Of a stretch of 33,967 nucleotides of DNA, positions 1 to 7,364 are shown piece by piece; the stretch's first letter is position 1, and the number at the start of each line of letters is the position of its first letter. Below the pieces are notes generated by a model, which saw only the letters and a program-made list of their open reading frames with translations, was not told the DNA's origin and did not search any database. The translations under genes and the position numbers were made by a program. Source of the stretch: an uncultured Polycyclovorans sp. (lineage in GTDB: Bacteria; Pseudomonadota; Gammaproteobacteria; Nevskiales; Nevskiaceae). The stretch lies in contig CAKZHZ010000096.1 in NCBI GenBank assembly GCA_936928855.1, forward strand, positions 1 to 33,967. The letters run 5' to 3'.

Positions 1-104
1 TACAAATGAAAGCCTGCAGCCACCTGCGGGCTTTTTTGTTGCCCACCGGCTCAGGACTCGAACCAACGCATCGTCCATCGCGCACGCCAAGGCGTGCTTG
101 AGGG
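1..104. repeat. Direct repeat, copy 1 (104 bp, post-tRNA sequence)
   Basis: This copy matches 168-271 at a constant offset of 167 bp, with only two differences (positions 56 and 95). It carries a terminator hairpin near its left end. The window starts inside the repeat unit, so its left boundary is not visible. In copy 2 the same sequence directly follows a tRNA-Asn-like 3' end, so a tRNA-Asn gene may lie just outside the left edge of the window. That last point is inference. Confidence 0.9.
10..37 (+). terminator. Rho-independent terminator, copy 1
   Basis: A ten-pair stem with one G-T wobble (AAGCCTGCAG pairing with CTGCGGGCTT) encloses the loop CCAC and runs directly into six T's at 32-37. 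This is a classical intrinsic terminator reading rightward. It probably ends a tRNA transcript that starts left of the window. Confidence 0.75.
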
Positions 105-143
105 TGGTCTGCCTGCGGCAGACGCCCCGCCAGCCGCGCGGGG

Positions 144-165
144 TCAAGTCCAACTCGCGGAGCCA
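144..165 (+). pseudogene. tRNA-Asn 3'-end remnant (partial)
   Basis: The 22 bases read like the T-loop, the 3' T-stem (CCAAC) and the acceptor strand TCGCGGA, followed by G and CCA. A TCGCGGA acceptor with G discriminator and CCA is the usual end of gammaproteobacterial tRNA-Asn, whose gene begins TCCGCGA or similar. The 5' T-stem expected upstream (GTTGG) is absent: the sequence just before is an unrelated GC-rich hairpin. No anticodon or D-arm can be found upstream. It is therefore a fragment and not a functional tRNA. Assignment to Asn rests on the acceptor sequence alone. Confidence 0.5.
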
Positions 166-172
166 CTTACAA

Positions 173-268
173 ATGAAAGCCTGCAGCCACCTGCGGGCTT
201 TTTTGTTGCCCACCGGCTCAGGGCTCGAACCAACGCATCGTCCATCGCGCACGCCAAGGCGCGCTTGA
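173..268 (+). CDS. Doubtful 31-aa ORF carried by the repeat
   Basis: The ORF begins MKACSHLRAF and is 31 residues long. The same ORF occurs in copy 1 at 6-101 and encodes an identical peptide: the two base differences between the copies both fall at third codon positions and are silent. A GGAG at 159-162, within the tRNA remnant, sits 10 bp before the ATG. Against coding, the terminator hairpin lies inside the ORF, so most transcripts should end before its stop. Probably spurious. Confidence 0.15.
   Translation: MKACSHLRAFLLPTGSGLEPTHRPSRTPRRA
177..204 (+). terminator. Rho-independent terminator, copy 2
   Basis: This is the same stem, CCAC loop and T-run as in copy 1, duplicated with the repeat. 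It sits 11 bp after the CCA of the tRNA-Asn remnant, the expected distance for a tRNA terminator. Confidence 0.75.
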
Positions 269-271
269 GGG

Positions 272-289
272 GGCTGCCCGATGGCAGCC
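272..289. other. GC-rich hairpin
   Basis: GGCTGCC and GGCAGCC form a perfect seven-pair stem around the loop CGAT. It lies about 42 bp beyond the stop of the PhoX-family gene, so it could mark the 3' end of that leftward transcript, but there is no T-run. Apart from the repeats, the tRNA remnant and the hairpins I see nothing else in 1-331. Confidence 0.4.
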
Positions 290-331
290 ACTCACCGGCC
301 CGCTCGGCGTAGCCTCGGATCAAGGACAGGC

Positions 332-1621
332 TCAGTCGCGGACGAACCAGGGACCGGTAATCTCATACGTCGCGCCCGACATGCCACTCACGTACAGCCG
401 CGTGCCGTCCGGGTTGAACGAGGGGCCGGCGGGACCACCGCCGGCAACGAACTGCAGGAGGGGCACCTGTCGACCATCCGGCAGCAAGCCGACCACCTGA
501 GAGTCATCACCATCCTCGCAGCAGATGATGTCGCCATCAGCGTTCATGATCACGTTGTCCAGCGCGGACAGGATATTGTCATCCCCAATATCGTCGTCGT
601 AGATCGCCTGCACGGTCGCGCCACCGATGTCGTATCGCCATAGCCGGTTATCGCCCTTGGTCGAAAACACGATGCTGTGGTCGGCAGGGTGATACCAGAT
701 GCCCTCTCCGCCATCGAAATGCTCAGCCTCACGCAACTGGTTCCGGATCGGGCGCAGCACCGCCTCGTGTGGCAGCAGGGTCAACGGCTCGGGGTTGGGC
801 ACGTCCACCCAGGTCACCGCACGGGGCTCGAAAATATCGCCTGACGCCACCACAGCCGCCTGAAGCCGCCCGCTACCGAGGTCGGGGCGGGTGCCGTCCG
901 CAGTGTTGCCATGGGGAACAAACCGATAGAACAGGCCGCCGTTTCCCGCGGGCTCGTTGCGCTGATCCTCGGTCATGTAGACGTGCATGGGATTCGACCT
1001 CGGGTCGACGGCTGCTGCTTCGTGCTGAAACTTGCCCAACGCTGGCAACATGACGGCGTCGGCGGCGGTGCCGAAGGGGTAGCACTCGTAGACGTATCCG
1101 CTGTCGGTCTCCTCGCAACTCAGCCATGTGCCCCACGGCGTCGGGCCACCCGCACAGTTCTTGGTCGTTCCGGAGAGGATGGGATAGGCATCCACCAATT
1201 GTCCCCCCGCATCGAAGCGCAATGCCCCAACCCCGGCCTGGTAGAAGACGTTGTTCTCGTCCTCATCTTCGTTCTTCTCGCTGTTGGATACGTAGACCCA
1301 ACCCCCGTCGTCGGCCCCAAAGCAGGCACCGCCGTCCGGCAACTCGTGCCAGATGTACGGCTTGTCGGCCAGAGGGCGCACTCCCGTGCGGGCCACCATG
1401 CGCACCGAAAACCCCTCCGGCACTCGCAGCCCGAAGTCACCGAACATTTGCGGTGCCCCCAACGGACCAATGTTGGCGAGGTTGGATTTCAGGCGTGGCG
1501 TGGCGCCGCCAGGCGCTCCAAGGCCCGTGCCGTCATGGCATCCGAGCATCCACCCGGACTGCAGGTAGACGCCGGCCTGCGCCATCGCACGTAGAAACTG
1601 CCTTCTCGAATACCGTGCCAT
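332..1621 (-). CDS. PhoX-family (DUF839) Tat-exported protein
   Basis: This 429-residue protein opens with a twin-arginine signal (SRRQFLRA, residues 5-12), a short hydrophobic stretch and a Cys near residue 28. It is therefore expected to be folded in the cytoplasm and exported by Tat. The body carries the DUF839/PhoX signature GGPTPWGTWLSCEE near residue 155, then TEDQRNEPAGNGGLFYRF and repeated GGEGIWYH and DNRLWRYD blades, consistent with a beta-propeller. Characterised PhoX enzymes are calcium- and iron-dependent alkaline phosphatases; many shorter DUF839 relatives are untested, so phosphatase activity is inferred. The yegP-like gene lies 9 bp upstream on the same strand and the two are probably co-transcribed. 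The start ATG is followed at once by the Tat motif, which supports it. Confidence 0.85.
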   Translation of the reverse strand: MARYSRRQFLRAMAQAGVYLQSGWMLGCHDGTGLGAPGGATPRLKSNLANIGPLGAPQMFGDFGLRVPEGFSVRMVARTGVRPLADKPYIWHELPDGGACFGADDGGWVYVSNSEKNEDEDENNVFYQAGVGALRFDAGGQLVDAYPILSGTTKNCAGGPTPWGTWLSCEETDSGYVYECYPFGTAADAVMLPALGKFQHEAAAVDPRSNPMHVYMTEDQRNEPAGNGGLFYRFVPHGNTADGTRPDLGSGRLQAAVVASGDIFEPRAVTWVDVPNPEPLTLLPHEAVLRPIRNQLREAEHFDGGEGIWYHPADHSIVFSTKGDNRLWRYDIGGATVQAIYDDDIGDDNILSALDNVIMNADGDIICCEDGDDSQVVGLLPDGRQVPLLQFVAGGGPAGPSFNPDGTRLYVSGMSGATYEITGPWFVRD

Positions 1622-1630
1622 GGTGCTGGA

Positions 1631-1972
1631 TCAACCCTCGGATTTATCCTTGACCTCAGTCGTGGGCGCATTGGTCTTCACCGACTCGATACCCTTGTCG
1701 CGACTGCGGGCATCGGGGTACATCTCGCTCTTTCCAATGATCTGGCCATTGCCCGCCTTGAGCACGAACCAGTAGTTCGGCACCGAGGATTCGCGTCGGT
1801 CAAAACGAGCGGCTTCGGTTCCGTTCTCCCGGACCGATTCGATACCGTTTTCGGCACCGGCTCGGCTTGTGTAGCCCTCGGACTGGAGGATGGTCTCGTG
1901 ATTCCCTGCTTTCAGATTGAAATACCACTCGCCGCTTTTTTCGCTCTTGAACAGGGTGTAGTAGCCGGCCAT
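1631..1972 (-). CDS. YegP-family DUF1508 tandem-repeat protein
   Basis: The 113-residue protein consists of two DUF1508 repeats: WYFNLKAGNHETILQSEGYTS in the first half and YWFVLKAGNGQIIGKSEMYPD in the second, each followed by a GIESV segment. E. coli YegP has the same length and the same double repeat. Its function is not established. I chose the ATG at 1972 (MAGYY) over the one at 1981 because AAGGA at 1985-1981 lies 8 bp before it, and because YegP homologues begin with MAG. It is the first gene of a probable two-gene leftward unit with the PhoX-family gene. Confidence 0.9.
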   Translation of the reverse strand: MAGYYTLFKSEKSGEWYFNLKAGNHETILQSEGYTSRAGAENGIESVRENGTEAARFDRRESSVPNYWFVLKAGNGQIIGKSEMYPDARSRDKGIESVKTNAPTTEVKDKSEG

Positions 1973-2119
1973 GTCAGGCATCCTTGTGAGGTGTGAATGG
2001 CGGTCATCGTGCCCAGCCGAGTGTGTCGAGGCCGTGACAACCCGGCGAGCCCCCCGAGCGACTTCATGTCGTCAACATTGATCGGTATACCGCCCCTCTA
2101 CCCGTTCTGTTTTCTGACC

Positions 2120-3130
2120 ATGCCGCTGCCACGTGCCGTGCCGGCACTGCTTTTCTCCTGTCTCCTGGCGAGCTGCTCCGGCGGCGGCAACTCCGCTGAG
2201 CGCGGAGGCGCGGTGCCGCCGCACCTGCGGGTGATGACGTTCAACACCGGCACGCCGGACTGTGCCCCCGGCACAAGCGGAGACTGGACCTGCGACGATG
2301 CCGAGGTCGCCTCCGAATGGTACGGAACCGGACTGGCCCACCAGGCCCTCATCCCGGACGTACGCCAATTCGTGGACACGATTGCTCCGGACATCGTGGC
2401 GCTGCAGGAGGTCTTCGATGTCGGACGCTGCCCGGAGATTCCCGCGGAGGCGCGGCCCGGCTTCATCTGCGAGCACTGGCAGCCGGGAGACCCCGGTGTG
2501 GCGGCCGTCATACTCGGTGATGGCTATCAGATCGCCTGTCATCGAGACCGTCCCGACAAATGCCTGGCGGTCAGGACCGCGATGGGGCGATTCCGGGGCT
2601 GTGACGATGTGATCTGCCCCAGCCACCTGGCAGGCGGAATGACCGACAGCTGTGGCGGGGGTACCCGCATCGGTCGCGGCGTCATTGACTTTGCGGCGGG
2701 GGGCTCGCTGACCGTTGTCAGCGTTCACGGCACCTCCGGCGTCGGTCGCGAGGATCAGGCCTGCCGCGTGCAACAGTTCGAGCAGGTCTTTTCCGACATC
2801 CTCGATGGCACGGGCCAAGCAGCCGCCAGTGGTGCCGCGAATCTGGTACTGGGCGACCTCAACACCGATCCCGGCCGCCTGGCCTTGATCGACCAAAGCG
2901 CCGCTCGCTGGAACGACTTTGTCGGCGACGGTTTGGCGTTCTCGATGATCACTCAGATCGGTCTGCTTGCGCCCCCTACCTATGCGCGCCTGCTGAACAT
3001 CGATCACGTCGCAAGCGACGTCTTCGACGGCACCTGCTTTCCCGGCACCGCGACCGAAACCGTTGCTTTCGATCATCGCCCCATCGTCTGTGACATCACT
3101 CACATCGGGGCGTCCGACTGGGAGCCCTGA
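2120..3130 (+). CDS. Endonuclease/exonuclease/phosphatase-fold lipoprotein
   Basis: The 336-residue protein begins MPLPRAVPALLFSCLLASC, a lipoprotein signal with lipobox LASC. I chose this start for that reason; in-frame ATGs at 1997 and 2066 would bury the signal. The mature part has the EEP metal-hydrolase motifs in order: MTFNTG, LQEVFD (catalytic Glu), VSVHGT, LGDLNTD and the terminal DHRP. Such proteins cleave phosphodiester bonds in nucleic acids, lipids or sugar phosphates; the substrate here is unknown. The mature chain has about 12 cysteines besides the lipidated one, suggesting an extracytoplasmic disulfide-rich protein. It is divergent from the yegP-like gene. Confidence 0.82.
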   Translation: MPLPRAVPALLFSCLLASCSGGGNSAERGGAVPPHLRVMTFNTGTPDCAPGTSGDWTCDDAEVASEWYGTGLAHQALIPDVRQFVDTIAPDIVALQEVFDVGRCPEIPAEARPGFICEHWQPGDPGVAAVILGDGYQIACHRDRPDKCLAVRTAMGRFRGCDDVICPSHLAGGMTDSCGGGTRIGRGVIDFAAGGSLTVVSVHGTSGVGREDQACRVQQFEQVFSDILDGTGQAAASGAANLVLGDLNTDPGRLALIDQSAARWNDFVGDGLAFSMITQIGLLAPPTYARLLNIDHVASDVFDGTCFPGTATETVAFDHRPIVCDITHIGASDWEP

Positions 3131-3229
3131 CGCCCCCTGTCGGCGCTGGTGCCAGCGCGCAGCCGTGGCGGCGCTATGGCAACGACGACACCGTTGCCGT
3201 CAGTGCCCTACGGCGCGATCATCACGGTC

Positions 3230-4036
3230 ATGACGGCATTTCAACCAGGCCCCCTGTTCGTCACCGCCGACCTTCAGTATCAGGAATGGCACCCCGTTGC
3301 CGACGCTGCTGACGTGATTGACCGTCTGTACCTGCTCGAGCTGCCGCGACCGGTACAGGCCGGCTTTCCAGCCGTCGCCGACGCCACCAGCGACCTGGTG
3401 ATCGACCTTCACGCCCCGGCGCGGCGTGCCGTGACCAGTACCCTCGTCACTCCGCACCTCGTCCCCTTGCAGGGACCGCTTCACATCCTGGGCATCCGCT
3501 TTCAGCCTGGGGCACTCCGCGCCCTGCAGGCTTTCACTCCTGTGGAGCGCGATGGTGTCATGCGCCCGCTCACCGACGGCGATGTGCTTTCACGCCGGTT
3601 CCGCTGGTTCTCCGGAATGCCGCTGCATCGTCAACTGGAGGCCTTGCAAGCGCAGTTGATCGCCGCCTGGCGCCGGACCCCTCGGCACCCGGCAGTCGAC
3701 CACGCTCTTTCCAGCCTCACGCGCGCCCCCTCCACGCCGAGCGCCATCCCCGAACTGGCACGCGACAGCGGGCTTTCCGAACGTCAGCTTCGCCGCCGCT
3801 TCCTGCAGTACGTTGGCATCGCTCCGGTCACTTACCGCCGGGTGCGTCGCACCCAGCTGGCCCTGCAGGCGCTCGCGCACAGCCCAGCAGAGGACCTGGC
3901 AGCACTGGCAGCGTTGCACGGCTACAGCGATCAGGCGCAGATGAGCCGTGAGTTCAGGGCCCTTACCGGTCTGAATCCAAGCGGCTGGCGTGACCGAATT
4001 GTTCAAGCCATCCCGCGCTCCACAGGGATAGGCTGA
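3230..4036 (+). CDS. AraC-family transcriptional regulator
   Basis: The C-terminal third holds the two AraC helix-turn-helices: IPELARDSGLSERQLRRRF with YVGIAPVTYRRVRR, then DLAALAALHGYSDQAQMSREF with TGLNPSGWR. The N-terminal part (YQEWHPVADAADVIDRLYLLE) resembles the DUF6597-type sensor domain of one-component regulators. The effector is unknown. The start is uncertain: GTG 3149, ATG 3176 and ATG 3230 are in frame and none has a good ribosome-binding site. I prefer 3230 because the sensor domain begins about 13 residues later. It is followed after 25 bp by a small membrane protein that may be co-transcribed. Confidence 0.85.
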   Translation: MTAFQPGPLFVTADLQYQEWHPVADAADVIDRLYLLELPRPVQAGFPAVADATSDLVIDLHAPARRAVTSTLVTPHLVPLQGPLHILGIRFQPGALRALQAFTPVERDGVMRPLTDGDVLSRRFRWFSGMPLHRQLEALQAQLIAAWRRTPRHPAVDHALSSLTRAPSTPSAIPELARDSGLSERQLRRRFLQYVGIAPVTYRRVRRTQLALQALAHSPAEDLAALAALHGYSDQAQMSREFRALTGLNPSGWRDRIVQAIPRSTGIG

Positions 4037-4061
4037 CCACTCGTCCCAACCAGCACAACGT

Positions 4062-4469
4062 ATGCACCGTATCCAGACCCTGCTGTGGATCAAGATCATC
4101 GGCACCGCCATGTTCGCCGCCCTGCCGATGCTGCTCGCGCCCGGGTGGCTCTACCTGTCGTTGGGCTTCCCGGAAATGCCGACCCTGCTGTTCCTGCGAC
4201 TTTATGGTTTCTCGACTCTGGCCCTGCTGGTGGGATACTACGGCGGTATCCGGGACTGTCGTGAAGGGCGCTATCCGATCAATGTCCTGCGCATGGGCCT
4301 GGTCAGCAATGGCAGTCAGGGCGGCGCCCTGCTGTTTGCGGGCATCGCCGGCCTCTATGCCGGCTGGGGCGTACCGGCCCAACTCCTGATGTGGGGGCTC
4401 GCGCTCTTCATCACCGGTATCGCGTTGGCGATCCTCCTGACACTGCGGCTCCGCCCCCACGGCGGCTGA
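4062..4469 (+). CDS. Small four-helix membrane protein, unknown function
   Basis: The 135-residue protein has four hydrophobic segments (roughly residues 9-30, 42-60, 83-103 and 107-128) with short loops, and no catalytic motif that I recognise. The longest loop, GGIRDCREGRYPIN, is charged. It ends with the basic tail LRLRPHGG. It sits 25 bp after the AraC regulator on the same strand and may be its target or simply share its transcript. No clear ribosome-binding site precedes the ATG. The 123 bp that follow, up to the convergent neighbour, hold nothing I can identify. Confidence 0.7.
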   Translation: MHRIQTLLWIKIIGTAMFAALPMLLAPGWLYLSLGFPEMPTLLFLRLYGFSTLALLVGYYGGIRDCREGRYPINVLRMGLVSNGSQGGALLFAGIAGLYAGWGVPAQLLMWGLALFITGIALAILLTLRLRPHGG

Positions 4470-4592
4470 ACACCGCACCGAGGGCTGCGCCGTCCAGGGG
4501 TCAACGGCTTCCGATGTGCCGCGCAGCACCGCCGAACGCAACGCGGGCGCGGTCGGGGGCCGCATCGACGGGCGACAGGGCAGCGGGCATGC

Positions 4593-5678
4593 TCATGATG
4601 CGCGCTCCGAGCGGTGTAGGTGCACCCCGTTGTCGGACAACACCTGCTCGACCAAGGCCGCATCCGTCAGCGCTTCGGCGAACTGCACGCCGGACCTGGC
4701 GGCGGCGTGACCGCCAAGACCGAGTACACGCTCCGCCTGGATCACCGCCCCCACGGCAGTCAGGTGGGTCTGCCCGGCGGGATCATCGAGATCAATCGTC
4801 TGCTGCAACGACCGGCCGGTGGCATCGCAGCCCTGAAGGGTGACGCGCACGCGGTGATGACCGCCAGTGCCGGGGTTGTAGAGCAGTTTGCGCCGCAGGC
4901 CGGTGAAGGCCGGCCCGCTGATTGCACCCCACAGGCCACTGCGAACCAGACCACGCAGCAGATGGTTGCTGATTTGGTCATCGAAGCCGATGTGCGCCGT
5001 GACGGTGGCCGCGCCGGCGAGCGCCGGCAGCGTCATCTGATCGGGACTGTCGAACAGCGCGGTGGTGTAGTCGTGCTGGGCGGTAAACGCCACGCGACGG
5101 GCCTCGGAGAACGGCTGACGCACTACACGCCGCCCCTCCACCCTGGACTCGAACGACGTCGCCAGACGGTCCAGGTATTCGACCGAATTGGGCCCTGCCC
5201 GGTCGTGCATGGCATAGAGAATGTCGAGATCGATCCGCGACAGCGTTGCGAACGCCGGTGACGCGGCGACGGCCAGGGTCGCCGGCACCGCCGCCATCCA
5301 GGACGACGCCAGCACCAGCGGCGCACGCGGCGGCACCGCCGCAGCCCAGGCCAACGCGTCCTGTACACGTGCGGTCCAGCGCGTGATGTCAACCAGCGCC
5401 ACCCCTCGTTGCAGCGCACTGCGCAGCAGCCGATCGTGGGTGTCATTGGCTACCGTCAGCACCAGATCCGGCATGGTGCCGAATGCGGCGAGCGGGTCCT
5501 CGGCATCCAGATCAATGCGCGCCGGCGCCGCGCGCGGCAGTGCATCCGCGACAGCGGCGGCCTTGCACGGGTCGCGCCCGCCGATCAGCAGCTCGACCTG
5601 CGGCTGGCGCGTGGCCAGCAAGTGGGCGGCCTGATGTCCGACGACACCGTAACCGCCGACGATCAGAATGCTGCTCAT
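4593..5678 (-). CDS. Saccharopine dehydrogenase-like NAD(P)-binding protein
   Basis: The 361-residue protein starts MSSILIVGGYGVVGHQAAHLLA, an N-terminal Rossmann nucleotide-binding loop (GGYGVVG) directly after the start; the upstream extension to 5795 has no such character. VDITRWTARVQDAL and LASSWMAAVPATLA match the saccharopine dehydrogenase/NAD(P)-binding family often annotated only by fold. The substrate is unknown. The gene is divergent from a TetR regulator with 143 bp between them, and two inverted repeats in that gap are probable operators, so TetR control is likely. Confidence 0.8.
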   Translation of the reverse strand: MSSILIVGGYGVVGHQAAHLLATRQPQVELLIGGRDPCKAAAVADALPRAAPARIDLDAEDPLAAFGTMPDLVLTVANDTHDRLLRSALQRGVALVDITRWTARVQDALAWAAAVPPRAPLVLASSWMAAVPATLAVAASPAFATLSRIDLDILYAMHDRAGPNSVEYLDRLATSFESRVEGRRVVRQPFSEARRVAFTAQHDYTTALFDSPDQMTLPALAGAATVTAHIGFDDQISNHLLRGLVRSGLWGAISGPAFTGLRRKLLYNPGTGGHHRVRVTLQGCDATGRSLQQTIDLDDPAGQTHLTAVGAVIQAERVLGLGGHAAARSGVQFAEALTDAALVEQVLSDNGVHLHRSERAS

Positions 5679-5760
5679 GAATGTGCGCCGGCGGCAGGGA
5701 GAAAGCGATGGCGGCTGGCAGCAGGTATTCGGGACATGGGGACAGGACCTTTTCAATAAT

Positions 5761-5776
5761 TTGGTCATGTAACCAA
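5761..5776. promoter_or_regulatory. Inverted repeat, candidate TetR operator 1
   Basis: TTGGT and ACCAA flank a 6-bp spacer (TTGGTCATGTAACCAA); the match extends one more pair outward (TTTGGT/ACCAAA). It lies in the AT-rich gap between the reductase gene and the TetR gene and may overlap the promoter of the reductase. Confidence 0.5.
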
Positions 5777-5786
5777 AATAATTAAA

Positions 5787-5804
5787 ATAGGTCAATAGAC
5801 CTAT
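5787..5804. promoter_or_regulatory. Perfect inverted repeat, candidate TetR operator 2
   Basis: ATAGGTC and GACCTAT form a perfect palindrome with the 4-bp centre AATA. The size and its position 17 bp before the TetR start fit an autoregulatory TetR operator. On the minus strand it contains TTGACC (complement of 5790-5795), a possible -35 of the divergent reductase gene, which would make repression of both genes simple. Confidence 0.6.
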
Positions 5805-5821
5805 CCTGTTATGATCGGTGC

Positions 5822-6424
5822 ATGATCACCCCCGCCGAACCCGTCAGCGCAAAGGGCCGCCGACGCCGCGCCGAAATCCTCGAGGCGGCCGAGACCTTGT
5901 TGATCGAAGAGGGCTACGCAGGCTTTTCGATGCGCAAGCTGGCCGACCAGATCGGCATACGGCTGTCCAACGTCCAGTACTACTACGCAACGCCCAACGC
6001 AGTGATCGAGGCCCTGTTCGAACAGGCGCTGGAAGGGGCGCGTGTCGAGCTCGAAGCGGACGACACTGCCGATCTTGCAAGCTTGGTGCACTACGCATTT
6101 GGCAGCCAGGACAATGCGCGCAGCTGTCGCCTGTTCTGGGAGCTCTGGGCCTTGTCCGCACGCGACGACGGCGCCGCACGCATCGTTGATCGCTTCTACA
6201 TGGCGTATCGCGACGCGATCGAGCAGCGCATCCACGCCCTGCTGCCGCGTATGCCGGCCGCCGCACGCCGCCGGCGGGCAATCCTGATCATGTCGCTGCT
6301 TGAAGGCCTGTCGTTGTTTCGCGGGCACGGTCGCGGACTGGCGGGGACCGGCGCCGCGCTGGACCGCGATGCACTGAACGCGGTGCTCGCACTGGCCCGA
6401 CTGCCCCAGGGAAAGACTGAATAG
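5822..6424 (+). CDS. TetR-family transcriptional regulator
   Basis: The 200-residue protein has the TetR DNA-binding domain at about residues 13-60: ILEAAETLLIEEGYAGFSMRKLAD followed by IRLSNVQYYYATPNAVIEAL. The remaining 140 residues are the usual all-helical ligand-binding and dimerisation part, with no recognisable ligand signature. The divergent reductase gene and the two palindromes between them suggest it represses that gene and itself. TATGAT at 5810-5815 is only 6 bp before the ATG, so the mRNA may have little or no leader. Confidence 0.9.
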   Translation: MITPAEPVSAKGRRRRAEILEAAETLLIEEGYAGFSMRKLADQIGIRLSNVQYYYATPNAVIEALFEQALEGARVELEADDTADLASLVHYAFGSQDNARSCRLFWELWALSARDDGAARIVDRFYMAYRDAIEQRIHALLPRMPAAARRRRAILIMSLLEGLSLFRGHGRGLAGTGAALDRDALNAVLALARLPQGKTE

Positions 6425-6432
6425 CCACGCCT

Positions 6433-7263
6433 TCAGGCAGCGTGCTGGGCGCGCAACCATGCCCGCGGCGACATCCCCAGATTGTGCAGGAAAGCCCGGC
6501 TGAAGGCCGCTGTCGCCCCATAGCCCACCATCGAGGCCACCACGCCGACCGGCCGCCCGCGCCGCAGCAGGCCCAGCGCAATGCTCATCCGCCAGGCCGT
6601 CAGATACTCCCCGGGGGTGACCCCCACTATCTGGTGAAAGTGCGCGGCAAACCGGGCACGGGACATGCCGGCCTGTGCCGCCAGCGTATCAAGCGACCAC
6701 CCCTTGCCAGGCGTTTCGTGAAGCGCAATCAAGGCCTTGGACAGCCGAGGGTCGGCAAGACCGGCTAACGCCCCGGCGGCCACCACCCCGGTCTTCATGC
6801 CATGCCGCAGCACGTGAATCAGCAATACCTCGATGAGCCGGTTGACCGCTGCCTGCTGTCCGCAATGCGCCCCGAACGCTTCGTCGAACAGCAGGTCCAG
6901 CAGCCGCCCTTGCTGCGGCAGCATCGACAGCGGCACCACAAAAGGGGACGGCAGCCCGCCCAGCAGGGGGTTGCCATGCGCGATGCCGAACTCGATGGCG
7001 GCGCACACCAGGTCCGCCCCTTCGGCAAAGGGGGCTTCCAACCGATGCGCAACGGGCTGCCCATACAGCAGCAGGCTGGGCTGATCGATGATCCGCGCCG
7101 CGCCGTCGGCGTCGCGCACCTGCAGGGCACCACTGCGCAGCAGGTGCAGATGTCCGACACCGGGTTCGGCCGTGAATGCGGCCACTCCGCAGTGGAATCC
7201 GGAGAAGAACACGCGGCTGCGGAGCTCGAAGTGAGTCAGCAACGCGGACAGTCGATCGGCCAT
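6433..7263 (-). CDS. AraC-family regulator with cupin-like sensor domain
   Basis: The 276-residue protein has an N-terminal AraC-binding cupin (about residues 20-90, LHLLRSGALQVRD and PSLLLYGQPVAHRLE). Its C-terminus has the double helix-turn-helix: WSLDTLAAQAGMSRARFAAHF with GVTPGEYLTAWR, and PVGVVASMVGYGATAAFSRAF with GMSPRAWLR. It is divergent from the glutathione transferase gene across 101 bp of locally AT-rich DNA (7264-7364). Regulation of that transferase, and of the reductase behind it, is likely but inferred. The inducer cannot be read from the sequence. Confidence 0.88.
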   Translation of the reverse strand: MADRLSALLTHFELRSRVFFSGFHCGVAAFTAEPGVGHLHLLRSGALQVRDADGAARIIDQPSLLLYGQPVAHRLEAPFAEGADLVCAAIEFGIAHGNPLLGGLPSPFVVPLSMLPQQGRLLDLLFDEAFGAHCGQQAAVNRLIEVLLIHVLRHGMKTGVVAAGALAGLADPRLSKALIALHETPGKGWSLDTLAAQAGMSRARFAAHFHQIVGVTPGEYLTAWRMSIALGLLRRGRPVGVVASMVGYGATAAFSRAFLHNLGMSPRAWLRAQHAA

Positions 7264-7364
7264 GATGAGACGATTTGGATAATATTTGATACTTGATTAA
7301 ACCATTCGTTTCCTTCTGCGCCTAGGATGACGGCTGTTCCCACCCCTCAACACCGGACCCCACC

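Larger units (their letters stand above)
168..271. repeat. Direct repeat, copy 2 (104 bp, post-tRNA sequence)
   Basis: This is the second copy of the 104-bp unit, 102 of 104 bases identical to copy 1. The sequences right after the two copies differ, but each begins with its own GC-rich hairpin (107-123 after copy 1, 272-289 after copy 2). It looks like a tandem duplication of the end of a tRNA transcription unit. Confidence 0.9.

Noticed and set aside
50..75. GACTCGAACC in the repeat looks like the complement of a tRNA T-loop
   Set aside because: The flanking bases do not form a T-stem on the minus strand and no anticodon arm can be found, so it is not a reverse-strand tRNA.
2072..3103. 343-residue open frame opposite the EEP-fold lipoprotein gene
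   Set aside because: The plus-strand protein has a lipobox and all catalytic motifs of its family; the antisense frame has none.
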